The notes beneath the pieces were generated by a model. That model did not search any database. It saw only the letters and a list, made by a program, of their open reading frames with translations, and had not been told where the DNA came from. A stretch of 64,000 nt of DNA, taken from positions 31,164,944 through 31,228,943 of the forward strand of contig JAJKFL010000330.1 of assembly GCA_021186555.1 (NCBI GenBank), given 5' to 3'. Shown one piece after another: positions 44,345 through 54,937 of the stretch; the stretch's first letter is position 1, and each line of letters starts with the position of its first letter. Source of the DNA: Reticulitermes speratus. Lineage: Eukaryota > Arthropoda > Insecta > Blattodea > Rhinotermitidae. Made by a program: the position numbers and the translations under genes.

Positions 44345-44775
44345 CTAGGTACGTATAACGTAACACTGTGGTGCGTTCGCGTAACCATTGTTGCAGTGGA
44401 AACGCAAAAAATTCAGCCTGTGTTTTTCCACATTAGCTCATAAACGACACGATTTTCGGGGTGGGGGGGGGGGGGAATTATTGAACATGAAAGGTTTGTT
44501 TTGATTTTCTCTACAACTTCTGTCTGAAACATTTCTCATTCTAAGAAGAATTCAGCGAGACAGTATCACAAATGCACATAGGTAGTCATGTAAAGTAACC
44601 GTTGTTCTTGTCAGATTTTAATCAAACATGAATTTTCTCCACAGATTTTCGAACAATACTCAAATATCAAATTCCATGAAAATCCGTCTAGTGGGAGCCG
44701 AGTTGTTCCATACGGACAGACAGACATGACGAAGCTAAAAGTCGCTTTTCGCAATGTTGCGAACGCGCCTAATAA
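44345..44775 (+). repeat. dispersed repeat X, long copy
   Basis: GTACGTATAACGTAACACTG at the start, CATTAGCTCATAAACGACAC, a G13 slip, GAAAATCCGTCTAGTGGGAG, GACAGACATGACGAAGC and the terminal TTGCGAACGCGCCTAATAAA. Collinear with the copy at 5996. Confidence 0.8.
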
Positions 44776-44794
44776 AACAGGATACTGTGTAAGT

Positions 44795-44930
44795 CACGTT
44801 TGGTTCGATCCTGGGTGAGTCCATGTCGGATTTGTGGTGGACAAAGTGGCACTGGGACAGGTTTTTCCCCCCGAGTACTTCGGTTTTCCCTTGTCAGTTT
44901 CACTCCACCGGTGCTCCATTACTTGGAAAA
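44795..44930 (+). repeat. tRNA-derived SINE, family C, 5'-truncated
   Basis: Begins at the B box (GGTTCGATCCTGG) and keeps the body: GTCGGATTTGTGGTGGACAA, AGTGGCACTGGGACAGG, CCGAGTACTTCGG, CACTCCACCGGTGCTCC. Confidence 0.75.
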
Positions 44931-44936
44931 ATTAAA

Positions 44937-45035
44937 AAAACTGATCATCTTTCTCTTCTTCACAAGGGTTGCACAATAAGCCTCAAGGCTGCGGTGCATC
45001 CGTAGCATCTGCTACGGGGCCCTTCTCACCCCCCC
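44937..45035 (+). repeat. dispersed repeat fragment shared with 54938-55035 in inverse
   Basis: GCACAATAAGCCTCAAGGCT followed by GCGGTGCATCCGTAGC reappears as reverse complement at 54950-55010, with flanking AT/pyrimidine-rich stretches also matching. Function unknown; probably the end of a larger repeat. Confidence 0.7.
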
Positions 45036-45560
45036 CCCCCAAAGAAAAGGTATCGTTTACAAACTATACAGTACGACACACTGTAAAGGACTTTTATCAT
45101 CTGAGACCCAAAATTCGCGTGATTATGAGTCAGACTGCTACAAACGCAGTAAAAACTCCCTTGTCTTTATTTACAAATCAGTCCGGTTTGACGTCGTGTG
45201 TCTCCTTCGGAAGTACAACAGCCTGTACTACGAAATATCGCGTCTGCTGTTAATATTTATGCGCAAACTCGTCTAGACACATCACATTCATCATCTACAC
45301 GCGATGCTGTTCCATGTTTACACAATGCGCCACATCGCACGATGTGAATTGCGTCACAAAGTACACGTGTCTTTTATCAGCTTGCAGTGTGGACTACACA
45401 CGAGCTTATGTGCCTCAAATAACACGACACAATGAACACAGTGACTTACACAAACACGTAATACGGACCTAACATATTGTAAATAATCGGTTAATACTTT
45501 ATTCTGTAATCACCGTGCATCTTGTGAATCTAGTGAATCGGTTAATACTTCACTGGCTCT
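45036..45560. other. gene-free stretch
   Basis: Starts with a C-rich tract (45030-45042). No coding or element signal is otherwise recognised. GTGAATCGGTTAATACTT is duplicated about 50 bp apart near 45485-45550. Confidence 0.3.
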
Positions 45561-45725
45561 ACGGCCATGCAGGACCTTCGCTTTCTTCCGGATCAATTTC
45601 CAGGCGTCTATATCCCTAGCTATTGCCTCTAACACCTATTTTCTTCAGATCATTTTCAACATCGTCCAACCATCTCTTTCTTGACTTTCCAATGGACCGT
45701 TTTCCTTCTGGGAAATTCTTAAACA
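45560..45725 (-). pseudogene. LINE ORF2 C-terminal fragment, second family
   Basis: The minus-strand frame gives GKRSIGKSRKRWLDDVENDL followed by KKIGVRG, then after a frameshift ARDIDAWKLIRKKAKVLHG. This is the conserved C-terminus of many insect non-LTR ORF2 proteins (GRPRKRWxDDVxxDLKxxG). Different from the [11 protein letters not shown] type seen elsewhere in the window. Confidence 0.75.
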
Positions 45726-45998
45726 CTTTCTTCACATTTCTTTCTTCTGGCATTAATCAATTAATATCTAAACTTGATTTCAACACTCAAAGGATGTAAA
45801 CAAAGTTAAAAAAACTCTGATTTATGCACTAAATTTGTTACAATACGGTTTCTCAGACTATGGTACGCGTAACAAAAACGGTACGCCAACCTTGTTTACT
45901 GGTATGCGGTCTTAATAAAAAAATCGAAATGTAAAAAAGGATACAAATTAAAAAACAAAAAAACATACGCCACATACATTTGCTAACACACAGCGTTG

Positions 45999-46271
45999 CG
46001 TAGTCGGTATAGCGACTCGCCACGGGCTGGACGGTCCGGGGATCGAATCCCGGTGGGGGCGAGATTTTCAGCACCCGTCCAGACCGGCCCTGGGGCCACC
46101 CAGCCTCCTGTACAATGGGTACTGGGTGTCTTTCCAGGGGGTAAAGCGGCCGGGGCGTGGCGTTGACCACCCACCCCCATCTAGCGCCGAGGTTAAAGAA
46201 AGAGTAGAGCTATACCTCTGCTCCCCCTCTGGGCCTTCATGGGCTGTTATACGGTGAACTTTACTTTACTG
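45999..46271 (+). repeat. tRNA-derived SINE, family B, well preserved
   Basis: A-box-like GTAGTCGGTATAGCGACTCG, B box GGGATCGAATCCCGG near 46040, GACCGGCCCTGGGGCCACCC, GGTTAAAGAAAGAGTAGAGC and a TTTACTTTAC tail. Flanked by a 15-bp near-repeat (TAACACACAGCGTTG at 45984 and TAACACGCAGGGTTG at 46272; 13 of 15). Best copy for defining the family. Confidence 0.9.
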
Positions 46272-46533
46272 TAACACGCAGGGTTGCTGGCAACATTATA
46301 TAACTCATCCCCGTGGTCAGCCAGTCAGCTTTATTTATTTAAGTACAAAAAATATATATTGGTGGTATATTAAAATTGTTAAATTTCACTTAGTGGTAGC
46401 CAGGGGAAAAGTTTGAGTTAGAGTATTAAGCCCACTGCTCGTAATAAAGTGTAATTATGTGATGCAACTGTACCAAGTATAGTCATAGGTTATAAACAGA
46501 CGTGTCCTTGTCAAATCTACTTCAAACTTTGTT

Positions 46534-46792
46534 TTTTTTTTAATGGCTCGACAGCCCCTTGGGGGCCTAGGCCGCCTCATTTTTCGAGGCTTCACGATCA
46601 CACTGATAGACACACCACACTCGGTAGGACTCCTCTGGAAGAGTGACCAGCCCGTCGCAGAGACCTCTACCTGACAACACACAACACTCACAAGAGATAG
46701 ACATCCATGCCCTCGGCGGGACTCGAACCCACAATCCCACTAAGCGACCGGCCACAAACCCACGCTTTAGACCGCGCGGTCACTGGGATCGG
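46534..46792 (-). repeat. tRNA-derived SINE, family A, with target-site duplication
   Basis: Minus-strand copy: its A/B-box head lies near 46792-46710 and its T9 run (46532-46540) represents the A-rich 3' tail. The 11-bp CAAACTTTGTT flanks it exactly at 46523-46533 and 46793-46803. Confidence 0.9.
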
Positions 46793-46803
46793 CAAACTTT
46801 GTT

Positions 46804-47746
46804 ATTAGCCTATAGTTACATGTTTGTAAATCATGTGCAAGGTGACAGCAGTGAACCTGGAAACCTCGAGGCAGTACACTCAATACTAACATTTAAGGAC
46901 GATAAATTTTCAATCTCTCAAACAAGTAAGATGCGGCTGTTTGCCTAGAGACCGTTTCCAGTTGACATGCCGGACGGTACCAGGGTAGATTCCGATATAG
47001 AAGTCAGGGTCACACGAAAATATGGCCGCACGACCTGGCAGTACTGACAACAGCATTCAGTCTTTTTCGTGGCGACACATATAGTTTATAGCCGATTGAT
47101 TATATTGCCCTTTTCGAGGTAGGAAGGAAGAAGTTAGTTGGAGCGAAGGCAGCTTAGGACATGGGGAGGGACGGAGATTCAAATAAAGGCAGTTGACAAG
47201 CCAGCGTGCTAGCCGTGAGAAGGTTACGCTAAGAACGCTGGGAGGTAAGGAGAAAATTCAAACAGGTGCGCTGCAATCGCTCGTTGGTTAGTAGGGAGAC
47301 AAGAGACTTTAAAGAGAGGAGGTTGTAAATTGTGAACAAATTGTATTGTGGTTCGATTTTTGTCAAATATATCACCTGATAAGTTTTTACTGACTTGTTT
47401 CCTTCGGAGTGAGTGTTAGAATTGTTGGTAACTTAAAATTAACAGTTGTACGTCCATCGTCAACACGCCTACCACGTAATATTCCCTGAGATAAGCCTTG
47501 CTCTCCACTGTACAAGCTACCAGCTGATCCTCTTACTTATATACGTGAAGTATCGCAGTAAAACTACAGAGAGCTACTAATTGTGCAGAGACGTAAGAGT
47601 AAGGATCAGTTAAATGTTTCCGGCCTTTAGTCGAGCGTTGAATCCACCCGCTTCCTCCGGTCTGACGCATACGAAACACCACGGTATATAACCTATACAA
47701 TGGATAAAGCCGACTCCATACAGAATATTTGCAGCTTTTTTTTTTA
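46804..47746. other. gene-free stretch
   Basis: No gene or element recognised. Upstream exon(s) of the transporter could in principle lie here or further right, but no minus-strand frame with a TM1-like helix and donor was found. Confidence 0.3.
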
Positions 47747-47930
47747 ACGTAATCCATATTCCGTGCAATAGATTGATTATACAGTATTTGACCCAACAAA
47801 CTGCACTCAATAATAAACCAAAATTTGTCACTTATGTTCCTCCTACATGTTTCGACCTTTACAAAGTATATACAAAGGCATACAAGTACATCAAGTTCTG
47901 TCAAATATGTGCGTGTGTACAGTTAAAATA
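47747..47930 (-). repeat. left arm of a split inverted repeat with hammerhead-like remnant
   Basis: Reverse complement of 48534-48745, sharing CAAACTGCACTCAATAAT-type text, CACTTATGTTCCTCCTACAT and GTTTCGACCTTTACAAAG. The minus strand keeps GGTCGAAACATGTAGG but the CTGATGA half is eroded. Confidence 0.75.
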
Positions 47931-48285
47931 ACTAACTAACTAACTAACTCCATGCAGCACAGTCCTTCTTGAGAAGCTAACAGGTCGTCAGCTAGTCAAG
48001 AAATTCCCCGCGTTTTATGGAACCCGAAGGTTCATTACCGCATTCACAAGAGCCCGCCACCTGTCCCTATCCTGAGCCATATCAATCCAGTCCACGCCCC
48101 CCCCCCATCCAACTTCTTGAAGATCCATTTTAATATTATCCTCCCATCTACGCCTGGGTCTTCCAAGTGGTCTCCTTCCCTCAGGTCTCCCCACCAAAAC
48201 CCTGTATGCACCTCTCCCCTCACCCATACGTGCTACATGCCCCGCCCACCTCATTCTTCTCGATTTGATCACCCGAATAATATAA
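47931..48285 (-). pseudogene. LINE 3' end (ORF2 C-terminus and AGTT tail), well preserved
   Basis: An open frame on the minus strand reads [60 protein letters not shown] and [20 protein letters not shown], then stops. This is the conserved C-terminal tail of a non-LTR retrotransposon ORF2, widespread in insects. The 3' UTR is about 70 bp and ends in an (AGTT)n tail (47931-47951 on the plus strand as AACT repeats). 5'-truncated; inserted between the two arms of the surrounding inverted repeat. Confidence 0.88.
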
Positions 48286-48533
48286 TATAAATATACGAAA
48301 ATAATATAAATAACGATAAAATATATGTTAATTAAAATTACTAAAAATGTTTAAAATATATATCAATTAACAAATATCTGTTGCAATTATAAGCAATATT
48401 TGATCTTCCATTGCCGACAAACAACTGTGTCAATTTTTGCCGTCTTCATTTAAATGGAATATACCTGTGTTGACTGGTTCGTATTTATGCCACGGTGGAT
48501 CACTGAGCACTTGAATTAAAAATACTGTATTTT
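48286..48533. other. AT-rich gene-free stretch between LINE end and right arm
   Basis: No gene is seen. Contains short TATAATATAAATA-type words only. Confidence 0.3.
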
Positions 48534-48745
48534 AACTACGCACGCGCACATCTTGGACAGAGGTTGCTGCACTTGTATGTCTTTGTGTATAACTCCTGAT
48601 GATGACCTTGAAGAGGTCGGAACATGTAGCAGAAACATAAGTGAAAAATTATTATTTATTACTGATTGTGCAGTTTGTTGGGTCAAATACTGTTACGTGG
48701 ATTTTATGGTATTCATTTCCGTGCATTCAATGACAAATTTTTGAT
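48534..48745 (+). repeat. right arm of the split inverted repeat, with hammerhead-like motif
   Basis: Collinear reverse complement of 47747-47930. Contains CTGATGA (48596-48602), stem GACCT-TGAAG-AGGTC (48604-48618) and GGAAC where GAAAC is expected, then ATGTAGC. Confidence 0.75.
48596..48628 (+). ncRNA. hammerhead-ribozyme-like motif, locus 4
   Basis: CTGATGA, T, a 5-bp stem II GACCT/AGGTC, then GGAAC (core A to G change), ATGTA. The sister in the left arm has GAAAC intact but has lost CTGATGA. Neither copy looks active alone. Confidence 0.35.
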
Positions 48746-49283
48746 ACAATAACCAATAAAATGCACAACGTTACAATATATAATTTTACAATTAAAACGT
48801 TAAAAGTACAATAACCAACAAATTGCAGTGTTACAATACATAATTTTACAACTAAAATTTTAAAAGTTTAAAGTTTTAATTGTAAAATTATATAGTGTAA
48901 CAGTGCATATTATTGGTTATTGTATCAAAAAACTGTATATGCAGTTCATATGCAATAAATAAAATGTGTTTTTTATGTATTCCTTTATTTTTACTGGCGG
49001 CCTAGCCGATTGGAGCATTCGCCTCTGCAGAATTACATAACACGTATATCGGACGCAGCGAACAACAGCTGCGGGTTATCAGACGTTATGACACCAGTTC
49101 ATACGGCAACAGAAAACTCCGCAGGACGCCAAAAACTATAACAGTAAGCAAAAACGACTACTTAAATCACGGGTCAGCAGTAACACTTCATCCTCTGAAC
49201 TACTTCTGATAATGACATCAGTCAAGTAAACAGTATGTATTTTTTTTTGCCCTTCATTAACAAACCTGCAGATAAAGTGTGGC
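48746..49283. other. gene-free stretch with small inverted repeats
   Basis: 48740-48930 contains repeated ATTTTACAATTAAAAC and its complement plus ACAATAACCAATAAA-like words, in both direct and inverse order: a small foldback-like cluster. No coding signal. Confidence 0.4.
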
Positions 49284-49295
49284 ACACGGCACATT

Positions 49296-49676
49296 GGTCG
49301 CCCTCGGTGGACTAGTGGTTAGCGTGCTCGCCACTGGACCCAAGGTTCGCGGGTTCGATCCCGATTTTTAAGGATTTTTAAGTGTGATAAAAATCCGGTA
49401 ATGCCGTCGGTCCCATGTCGTAGATTTACGGCATGTAAAAGAACCTTACGGGCATGAATAGAACTAGTAATGTCCGTAAGCAAAATTCAAGCGGCCATTT
49501 CTCACCCAAGTCTCCTGACTGATCTGCCAGATGGCTCTGGCAGTCACATCAGGATTGAGCAAAAAACTTGTGAGGTCAGTGAGCTGGTCACTCACTACAG
49601 AATGCACACTTACCGACCAGGAAACTTTCGGGATGCCCAAGCCCACATAAGGGCTGTAGTCAAAGGAACAACAACA
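49296..49676 (+). repeat. tRNA-derived SINE, family D, with target-site duplication
   Basis: The head GCCCTCGGTGGACTAGTGGT, with GGTTAGCGTGCTCGCC, is close to tRNA A-box sequence; B box GGGTTCGATCCCG near 49350. The body includes GTAGATTTACGGCATGTAAA, a conserved SINE central block seen in several animals. Ends in (AAC)n. The 12-bp ACACGGCACATT flanks it at 49284-49295 and 49677-49688. Confidence 0.88.
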
Positions 49677-49688
49677 ACACGGCACATT

Positions 49689-50136
49689 ACGTCAATAATA
49701 TTAAACTAATATATGTCTATCACTTTATCCGTAGGTTTTCTTCATTTAAACCCCTTACCCATTTGACTACGCAACTTCGATATCTGTGTGTTTCTTTGTC
49801 AGACTCAGCACAGCAGGACTTTGCATTTATTTTACAAATTATTCCACATCTCGACAATTAAAATAAAGCTTATTTTAATTTACACGCATCTGTAGGCTAT
49901 TTACTTTAAGGTGGCACATCCGCGTTGTGTTATTGAATAAAAATTAATATTGCGATCAGTCAACACAACATTACATTCAGAAAGAATAAAGGCTACATGT
50001 TTTAGACTATTTGCTTTTACATAATTTCTTTTAGACACATTTTTGACCCAATATAAGTCTACATATCCTGCACTATGTTACACTGCTCCGATGTCAATTA
50101 CAATATATTTGTCTTAGTCCCTCCCCAATTAAAACA
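49689..50136. other. gene-free stretch
   Basis: AT-rich and unassigned; nothing recognisable up to the mariner end. Confidence 0.3.
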
Positions 50137-50344
50137 TACGAGGTTCTACCCAAAAGTTCGGGGAATTTGAATTCCACGCGCGAACCGGTTGTGGTATGGC
50201 CTGCCGCCGCTAGATGGGGCGAGCAGTACCATTTGTGAATTAGTGTGCCAACAACCGTGAAGGCGAGAGGCCGCGTTCTTGAGTTTCGTGCGTTTTTGTA
50301 ACGTTGTGTTGTAGTGTGTTCGGCGATTCTTTAAACCTGCATAA

Positions 50345-51412
50345 ATGGCAGATGTTAAGGAGCAAAGAATCTGCATCAAATTTTGCTTTAAGCTTAAAAA
50401 AACTGCTGTAGAAACCCACCGCATGCTTGTGAAAGCATTTGGTGACAATGCTATGAGTCAAAGTAAAACTTTTTTGTGGTACAAACGCTTTAAGGATGGA
50501 CGAACGTCTGTCGACGACGATGAGCGTTCAGGACGACCATCGACAAGCACAACACCGGAAAACATCGCGAAAGTGCGATAGGCTATGATTGCAGATCGTA
50601 GACGAACAATCCATTATGTTTGTGCGATCGTAGGAATATCGTACGGGTCCGTGCAACGCATCTTGTCAGACGATTTGAACATGAGACGCATTGCTGCAAA
50701 ATTTGTGCCGAGACAGCTGAGCAACGACCAAAAAGAACATCGCGTTGCTGTCTGCACTGAACTCAAAGATGAAGTAAGAGATGACCCCAACTTCATCTCC
50801 AAGGTCATAACCGGTGATGAGTCATAGGTTTACGGTTATGACCCTGAGACTAAGCAGCAGTCGTCGCAGTGGAAGTCGCCAAATTCACCGCGGCCAAAAG
50901 AAAGCACGTCAAGTTCGCAGCAATGTGAAGTCCATGTTGATAGTTTTTCTTTTTTTGACATCCAAGGCATTGTCCACAACGAATTTGTCCCCCCTGGTCA
51001 AACTGTCAACGGAAAGTTTTATTGTGAAGTTTTGAAGCGGCTACGGGAGAGCATTAGGCGCAAACGTCCTGAAAAGTGGGGAACAACAGCTGGGTTCTCC
51101 ACCACGACAACGCGCCCGCCCACACATCGCTCGTTGTTTGGCAGTTTTTGGCTTCCAAAAACACGACAGTGATTCCCCACCCACCCTATTCGCCTGACCT
51201 CGCCCCCTGGAACTTTTCCTGTTCCCCAAAATGAAATTTCGATTGAAAGGCCGTCGTTTTGACACAATTGAGGAGATCCAGGCAGAATCGCAGGAGGTGC
51301 TTAAAACACTCACACTTGAAGACTTCCAGGGATGCCTGGAATCATGGAAAAAACGCTGGGATCGCTGTATCCATGCCCAAGGGGACTACTTCGAAGGAGA
51401 CGGTGGAAACTA
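50345..51412 (+). pseudogene. mariner transposase pseudogene
   Basis: Starts MADVKEQRICIKFCFKLKKT and reads through RSGRPSTSTTPENIAKVR to a TAG at 50579, continues with MIADRRRTIHYV and ITGDES, where the family Trp is TAG (50824-50826), then VYGYDPETK, shifts frame within 50860-51180 (pieces KARQVRSNVKSML, HHDNAPAH, SPDLAP) and resumes at 51231 with MKFRLKGRRFDTIEEIQ to the end QGDYFEGDGGN. The third catalytic Asp region is damaged by a frameshift. Related to, but clearly distinct from, the intact copy at 16902. Confidence 0.93.
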
Positions 51413-51439
51413 GGAATTATGATAAGCAATTGTTTTGTC

Positions 51440-52095
51440 GTAAAACGTCTTACATTTCGGTCACCTCGGCGCTCGCGGTGTCAGACTTTCGCGTTACCTA
51501 CGTTTCTTCACAGTGCTCCGCGCCTACTTAGACTACAGCAGTGAACAATACGTAGTTTGAAAGGTAAGGAATATGCCTACACGCTAAAAAAATAATCATC
51601 GAAGAATCTTGAAATCTGCCAAAATGGCGGCCATGTCAAAATCGCTTACGATTTTCACACTCTCACCATCTAACGTCTTACATTTCGGTACACATAGGTG
51701 GGTCACCTCGGCGCTGTTTTTTACAGGTTCACGATGCCGAGACTAACTAACGCACAAAAGCAATAAAAAAAATACCGAAAACGGAAGAAGGAGGCACAGG
51801 AGGGTTCACAGAGGCCGAAAAAATTCGAAAAACCGCAGCGGAGTATCAGCGGGAGAGCCGTGCTAACCATTACAGAGACATAAACACATACATACAACAA
51901 CTAGTAAAAATTTCTGAAAAAATACAAACTCCAATACAGTCAATTTCTTTCTTTCTTTCTTTCGCCCTTCCCTCACTCAAGCAGCTAAAACATTTTAACA
52001 CCCGCAAAAAAAGATCGCCAACATTCGCTTGTCGGCGTGATGTTTTACGTACAATTTGCGGTTCAGTCGTAGCTTGAAACACCGAAGATTTTTTT
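51440..52095. other. insert inside the dead mariner
   Basis: Unrelated to mariner. ACGTCTTACATTTCGGT is present twice (about 51445 and 51672), followed by TCACCTCGGCGCT in both places, the second with a 13-bp interruption. From the ATG at 51734 a basic, broken frame reads MPRLTNAQKQ, then KKYRKRKKEAQEGS and, in another frame, EAEKIRKTAAEYQRESRAN, like the N-terminal region of some transposon-encoded proteins. A TTTC run is at 51945-51963. Confidence 0.55.
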
Positions 52096-52154
52096 ATGGG
52101 CAAATTCCCTGAACGTTTGGGTAGCACCTCGTATTAAGAATGTAACACAGTTAT

Positions 52155-52355
52155 ATTATTATTATTATTATTATTATTATTATCACCTTTATACAGGGTA
52201 TTTACAATTATATACCTGAAATAAACCACGTTGATAGGGTACACAGTGTTGCTGCTATTCTGTGGTAACAATTTATGGTAAATGTAATGATATTTCCCAT
52301 GCTGAATGTTTTGTATTATTATTAATAAATTATTATTATTATTATTATTATTGTG
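52155..52355 (+). repeat. (ATT)n-bearing dispersed repeat
   Basis: (ATT)n at 52155-52182, then CACCTTTATACAGGGTATTT and ACAATTATATACCTGAAATA, matching 568-640; a second (ATT)n lies at 52326-52352. Confidence 0.75.
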
Positions 52356-53185
52356 TTACTGTTGTTGCTGTTGGGTCAGCACTCACACACCACCTATTTT
52401 TTTGTTTGTATTTAATTGTTCTGTACCTGTCTGTGTATTTATGCATTCGTACTGGTTGCATAATTGGTTCTGCACTGTTAAGCCTGCAGCTGATAATACA
52501 GTATCATTAACAATCCAAAATACAAGCACAGCATTCCAACATTCTGGTTCGTAACTCTTGCTATGACATTTTCATGACCATTCAGTGTGGACGGTTTTCT
52601 TGATGAGACACAGCGAACAGCAGAGCGAAAACACTGCGAACTAGGTAATTCTGTCACCAGAGATAACTGTGAAAGATTAATCGTTATTCGTATCGTAATA
52701 TATTAAAACAGGACAACATTACGGACATCGTGCAACCGTCCGCCCCTTTCAGAGGCTGGGAATCTGCTTACGCTATTTCAGCCGTGATGGTGCGACAACT
52801 TCTCTAGCATTACTGTAGGGCAAACAGTCTATGTAGCAGGCGGCATGAACTAAGTTTCAGAACGTGAATATCCGTGGACATTACACGCTAATTAATTAAT
52901 TAATAGAAAATATTTCACGCCTCAAACATTAGAAACGACAGGCACTCATAACGAGGTTCAGGATTACATTAGGAGGAAAAACTATTCAAGAGTGGTTTAT
53001 TATACTTTTCAAAAAGTTCAGTTCACGCGTATAGTAACTTACAAAGGAATGGGTCGGACACAGTGGGACCAACAGAGGACATTCATATACAACAGGAGAC
53101 ACAGGTTTGAAAATGACTTTAGGAACCTACACGATAAGGGAAGCCTAAAATCAGAATCGTGTTCAGTGGCGGATATTTGTTAGCT
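52356..53185. other. gene-free stretch
   Basis: No gene or repeat boundary recognised. Confidence 0.3.
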
Positions 53186-53200
53186 ATATTGAATATTTGG

Positions 53201-53478
53201 CACTGCGCTACAAACCGGAACGTCGCGGGTTCGATTCCCGATGGTGTCACTGGAATTTTTCACTGACATAATCGTTTCGGTCGCACTATGGCCCTGGGGT
53301 CGACTCAGCCTCTAACAGAAATGAGTACCGGGAATCTTTCCTGGGGAGGTAAAGGCGGCCGGTGCGTAGGGCTGACAACCTTACCACCTTCATGTGCCGA
53401 TTGTCTAAAAACCTGGGAGCCTCGACCTCCTGGAGCCCTAAGGGCCTTCCAAGGCCTGTATGGGACTGCTTTAAAAAA
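53201..53478 (+). repeat. tRNA-derived SINE, family B-like, with perfect target-site duplication
   Basis: B box GGGTTCGATTCCCG near 53228; body ATGGCCCTGGGGTCGACTC, GAGTACCGGGAATCTTTCCT, GGTAAAGGCGGCCGG. The 15-bp ATATTGAATATTTGG flanks it at 53186-53200 and 53479-53493. The 3' half diverges from other family B copies, so this may be a subfamily. Confidence 0.85.
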
Positions 53479-53493
53479 ATATTGAATATTTGG

Positions 53494-53954
53494 GATCTAC
53501 TAAAATAGGAAATGTTTAGGTAAAAGCCGCCAAAAGAAAAAACACAACCACGACCGCCGTTCCTTCGGTTTCTGCTACCAGAGTTACAAAGCAAATTCAC
53601 TGTGCTTAATTTAGCACCAAGCCATAAAGGCATATAAGGAATGCATTCTTACCCTCCACACTAGACGGAGGTGAGTGGTTACTACAGTTAGTTCTGAGAC
53701 CGGTGACGTAAGTCGAAACAGATTTTCGGACGAAAGCGATGTTAAAATGGGGGGACGGTGGTTCCAGACAATCTATCTTGACCAAACAGGAAAGCATGTA
53801 TTTATACTTACACAAAATTTACAGAAACATGAAATCTAACAGACAAATGACAATTTAGAGAACAGAAACTTCCTCTTGAACTGTAGGCAAGACACCTTGA
53901 TCATCTCCACATGTCCAACAATACAGGTAGCGATGAACGAGTCCCTGAATATGA
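53494..53954. other. gene-free stretch
   Basis: Nothing recognised with confidence; open frames lack family resemblance. Confidence 0.3.
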
Positions 53955-54285
53955 CTGGAAGAAATCAAGCACTGAAGTCTGACGAGACACAGACCTCTTC
54001 TTCTCCTTCAGAATCTCCTCGTAGCAAGCAAGCATCCTCACAATTCCTTGTCCAGTTATTGCTGCCCTTTCCTCGTTCCAATCACTGTCCTCAGACACTT
54101 TGATGCCGACCAGTCAAAGCCCATCACTCACCTTCAAACCCGTCAGGGTCATCTCCTTTGGCTCAGGCTCAGGTTCTACAGGTTCAGCTTCTTGAAGGGC
54201 GCTTTGTTGCCGAATTTCAGCAAGATCGTCAAAGGTACGCTCCTGACCGCGGGAGTGCAGTAACTCGAAGACATCTTCCGCACGG
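53955..54285 (-). pseudogene. Tigger/pogo-type transposase C-terminal fossil
   Basis: One minus-strand frame reads AEDVFELLHSRGQERTFDDL, AEIRQQSALQEAEPVEPEPE, PKEMTLTGLKVSDGL, a TGA, then KVSEDSDWNEERAAITGQGI, VRMLACYEEILKEKKRSVSR and QTSVLDFF. This order (acidic helix, Glu/Pro linker, helical tail ending in QTSxxDFF) is the C-terminal tail of Tigger/TIGD1-like proteins. The DDE domain is not present at 54286-54420. The GTGAGT after TGLK could be mistaken for a donor, but the frame continues through it, with one stop. Confidence 0.75.
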
Positions 54286-54779
54286 TACGTACGAATTTGC
54301 GCGCTTCACTGAATACATCGTGTCTGGGCACAGACGACGTTAAGTTCGGAGCGACTTCATAACCAGGAGACGTAAGTAGGGGGATTACTACAAAAGATAA
54401 TGGCGATACCAGCCACACATTGTCTATCCTACAAATGCAACGTAATGCTGATATTCATTCCCACAATGCCGTATCACCTGATCAAACAACAGTAAGCCAG
54501 TACTACTTTCCTGTTCTTTTGGGCTTTGTGGCTTGTAACAGAAACACGCTACGATCACTTGGCACGCACATGACCAGTGTGAAATACCACGTGTTTGGCT
54601 GACAGCCACGAGCGACCGCCTGGTACGCAGCCACGGGAACACGTCAAACTGCACTGTATCCCCATCAAACAGTGTGACTTACCCTGCATTGCCGATAACC
54701 AGTTCACAACACTCAAAATGCAACAAAATGCACAATACTGTTCCTTAGATATGTATATTACAATATCACAGTGAACATT
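54286..54779. other. gene-free stretch
   Basis: No recognised element. The expected upstream DDE part of the Tigger fossil is not apparent. Confidence 0.3.
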
Positions 54780-54781
54780 GC

Positions 54782-54822
54782 TACATGTTTCAGTCCACAA
54801 GGTATCCTCGTCAGGGAACCAG
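54782..54822 (-). ncRNA. hammerhead-ribozyme-like motif, locus 5
   Basis: The minus strand reads CTGACGA (54814-54808), an eroded hairpin (GGATACC/GGACT) and GAAAC (54791-54787), then ATGTAGC. Core strings are intact but stem II pairs poorly. Confidence 0.35.
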
Positions 54823-54937
54823 TATCAATCAATACTGCATACAACTAAATTACATATTTTTATACATAATTAACATGGTGTAAAAGGGGAAAGCAGTAAA
54901 ATGTAGACAACTATTCTACAAAAACTTTGTCTATTTT

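Larger units (their letters stand above)
50139..52131 (+). mobile_element. dead mariner with nested insertion
   Basis: TA at 50137-50138 and 52132-52133. Inverted ends of 30 bp (50139-50168, 52102-52131) start CGAGGTTCTACCCAAAAGTT on the left and match at 27 of 30. A broken transposase fills 50345-51412. At 1993 bp it is about 650 bp longer than normal; the excess lies between the transposase stop and the right end. Confidence 0.92.

Noticed and set aside
45853-46180. Protein-coding frame with a hydrophobic stretch on the minus strand
   Set aside because: It runs through the family B SINE and is read antisense to it; the peptide is repeat-derived.
53955-54285. Spliced host exon ending at the GTGAGT after TGLK
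   Set aside because: The same frame continues past the GT with family-like sequence and only one stop, so it is a transposase fossil rather than an exon.
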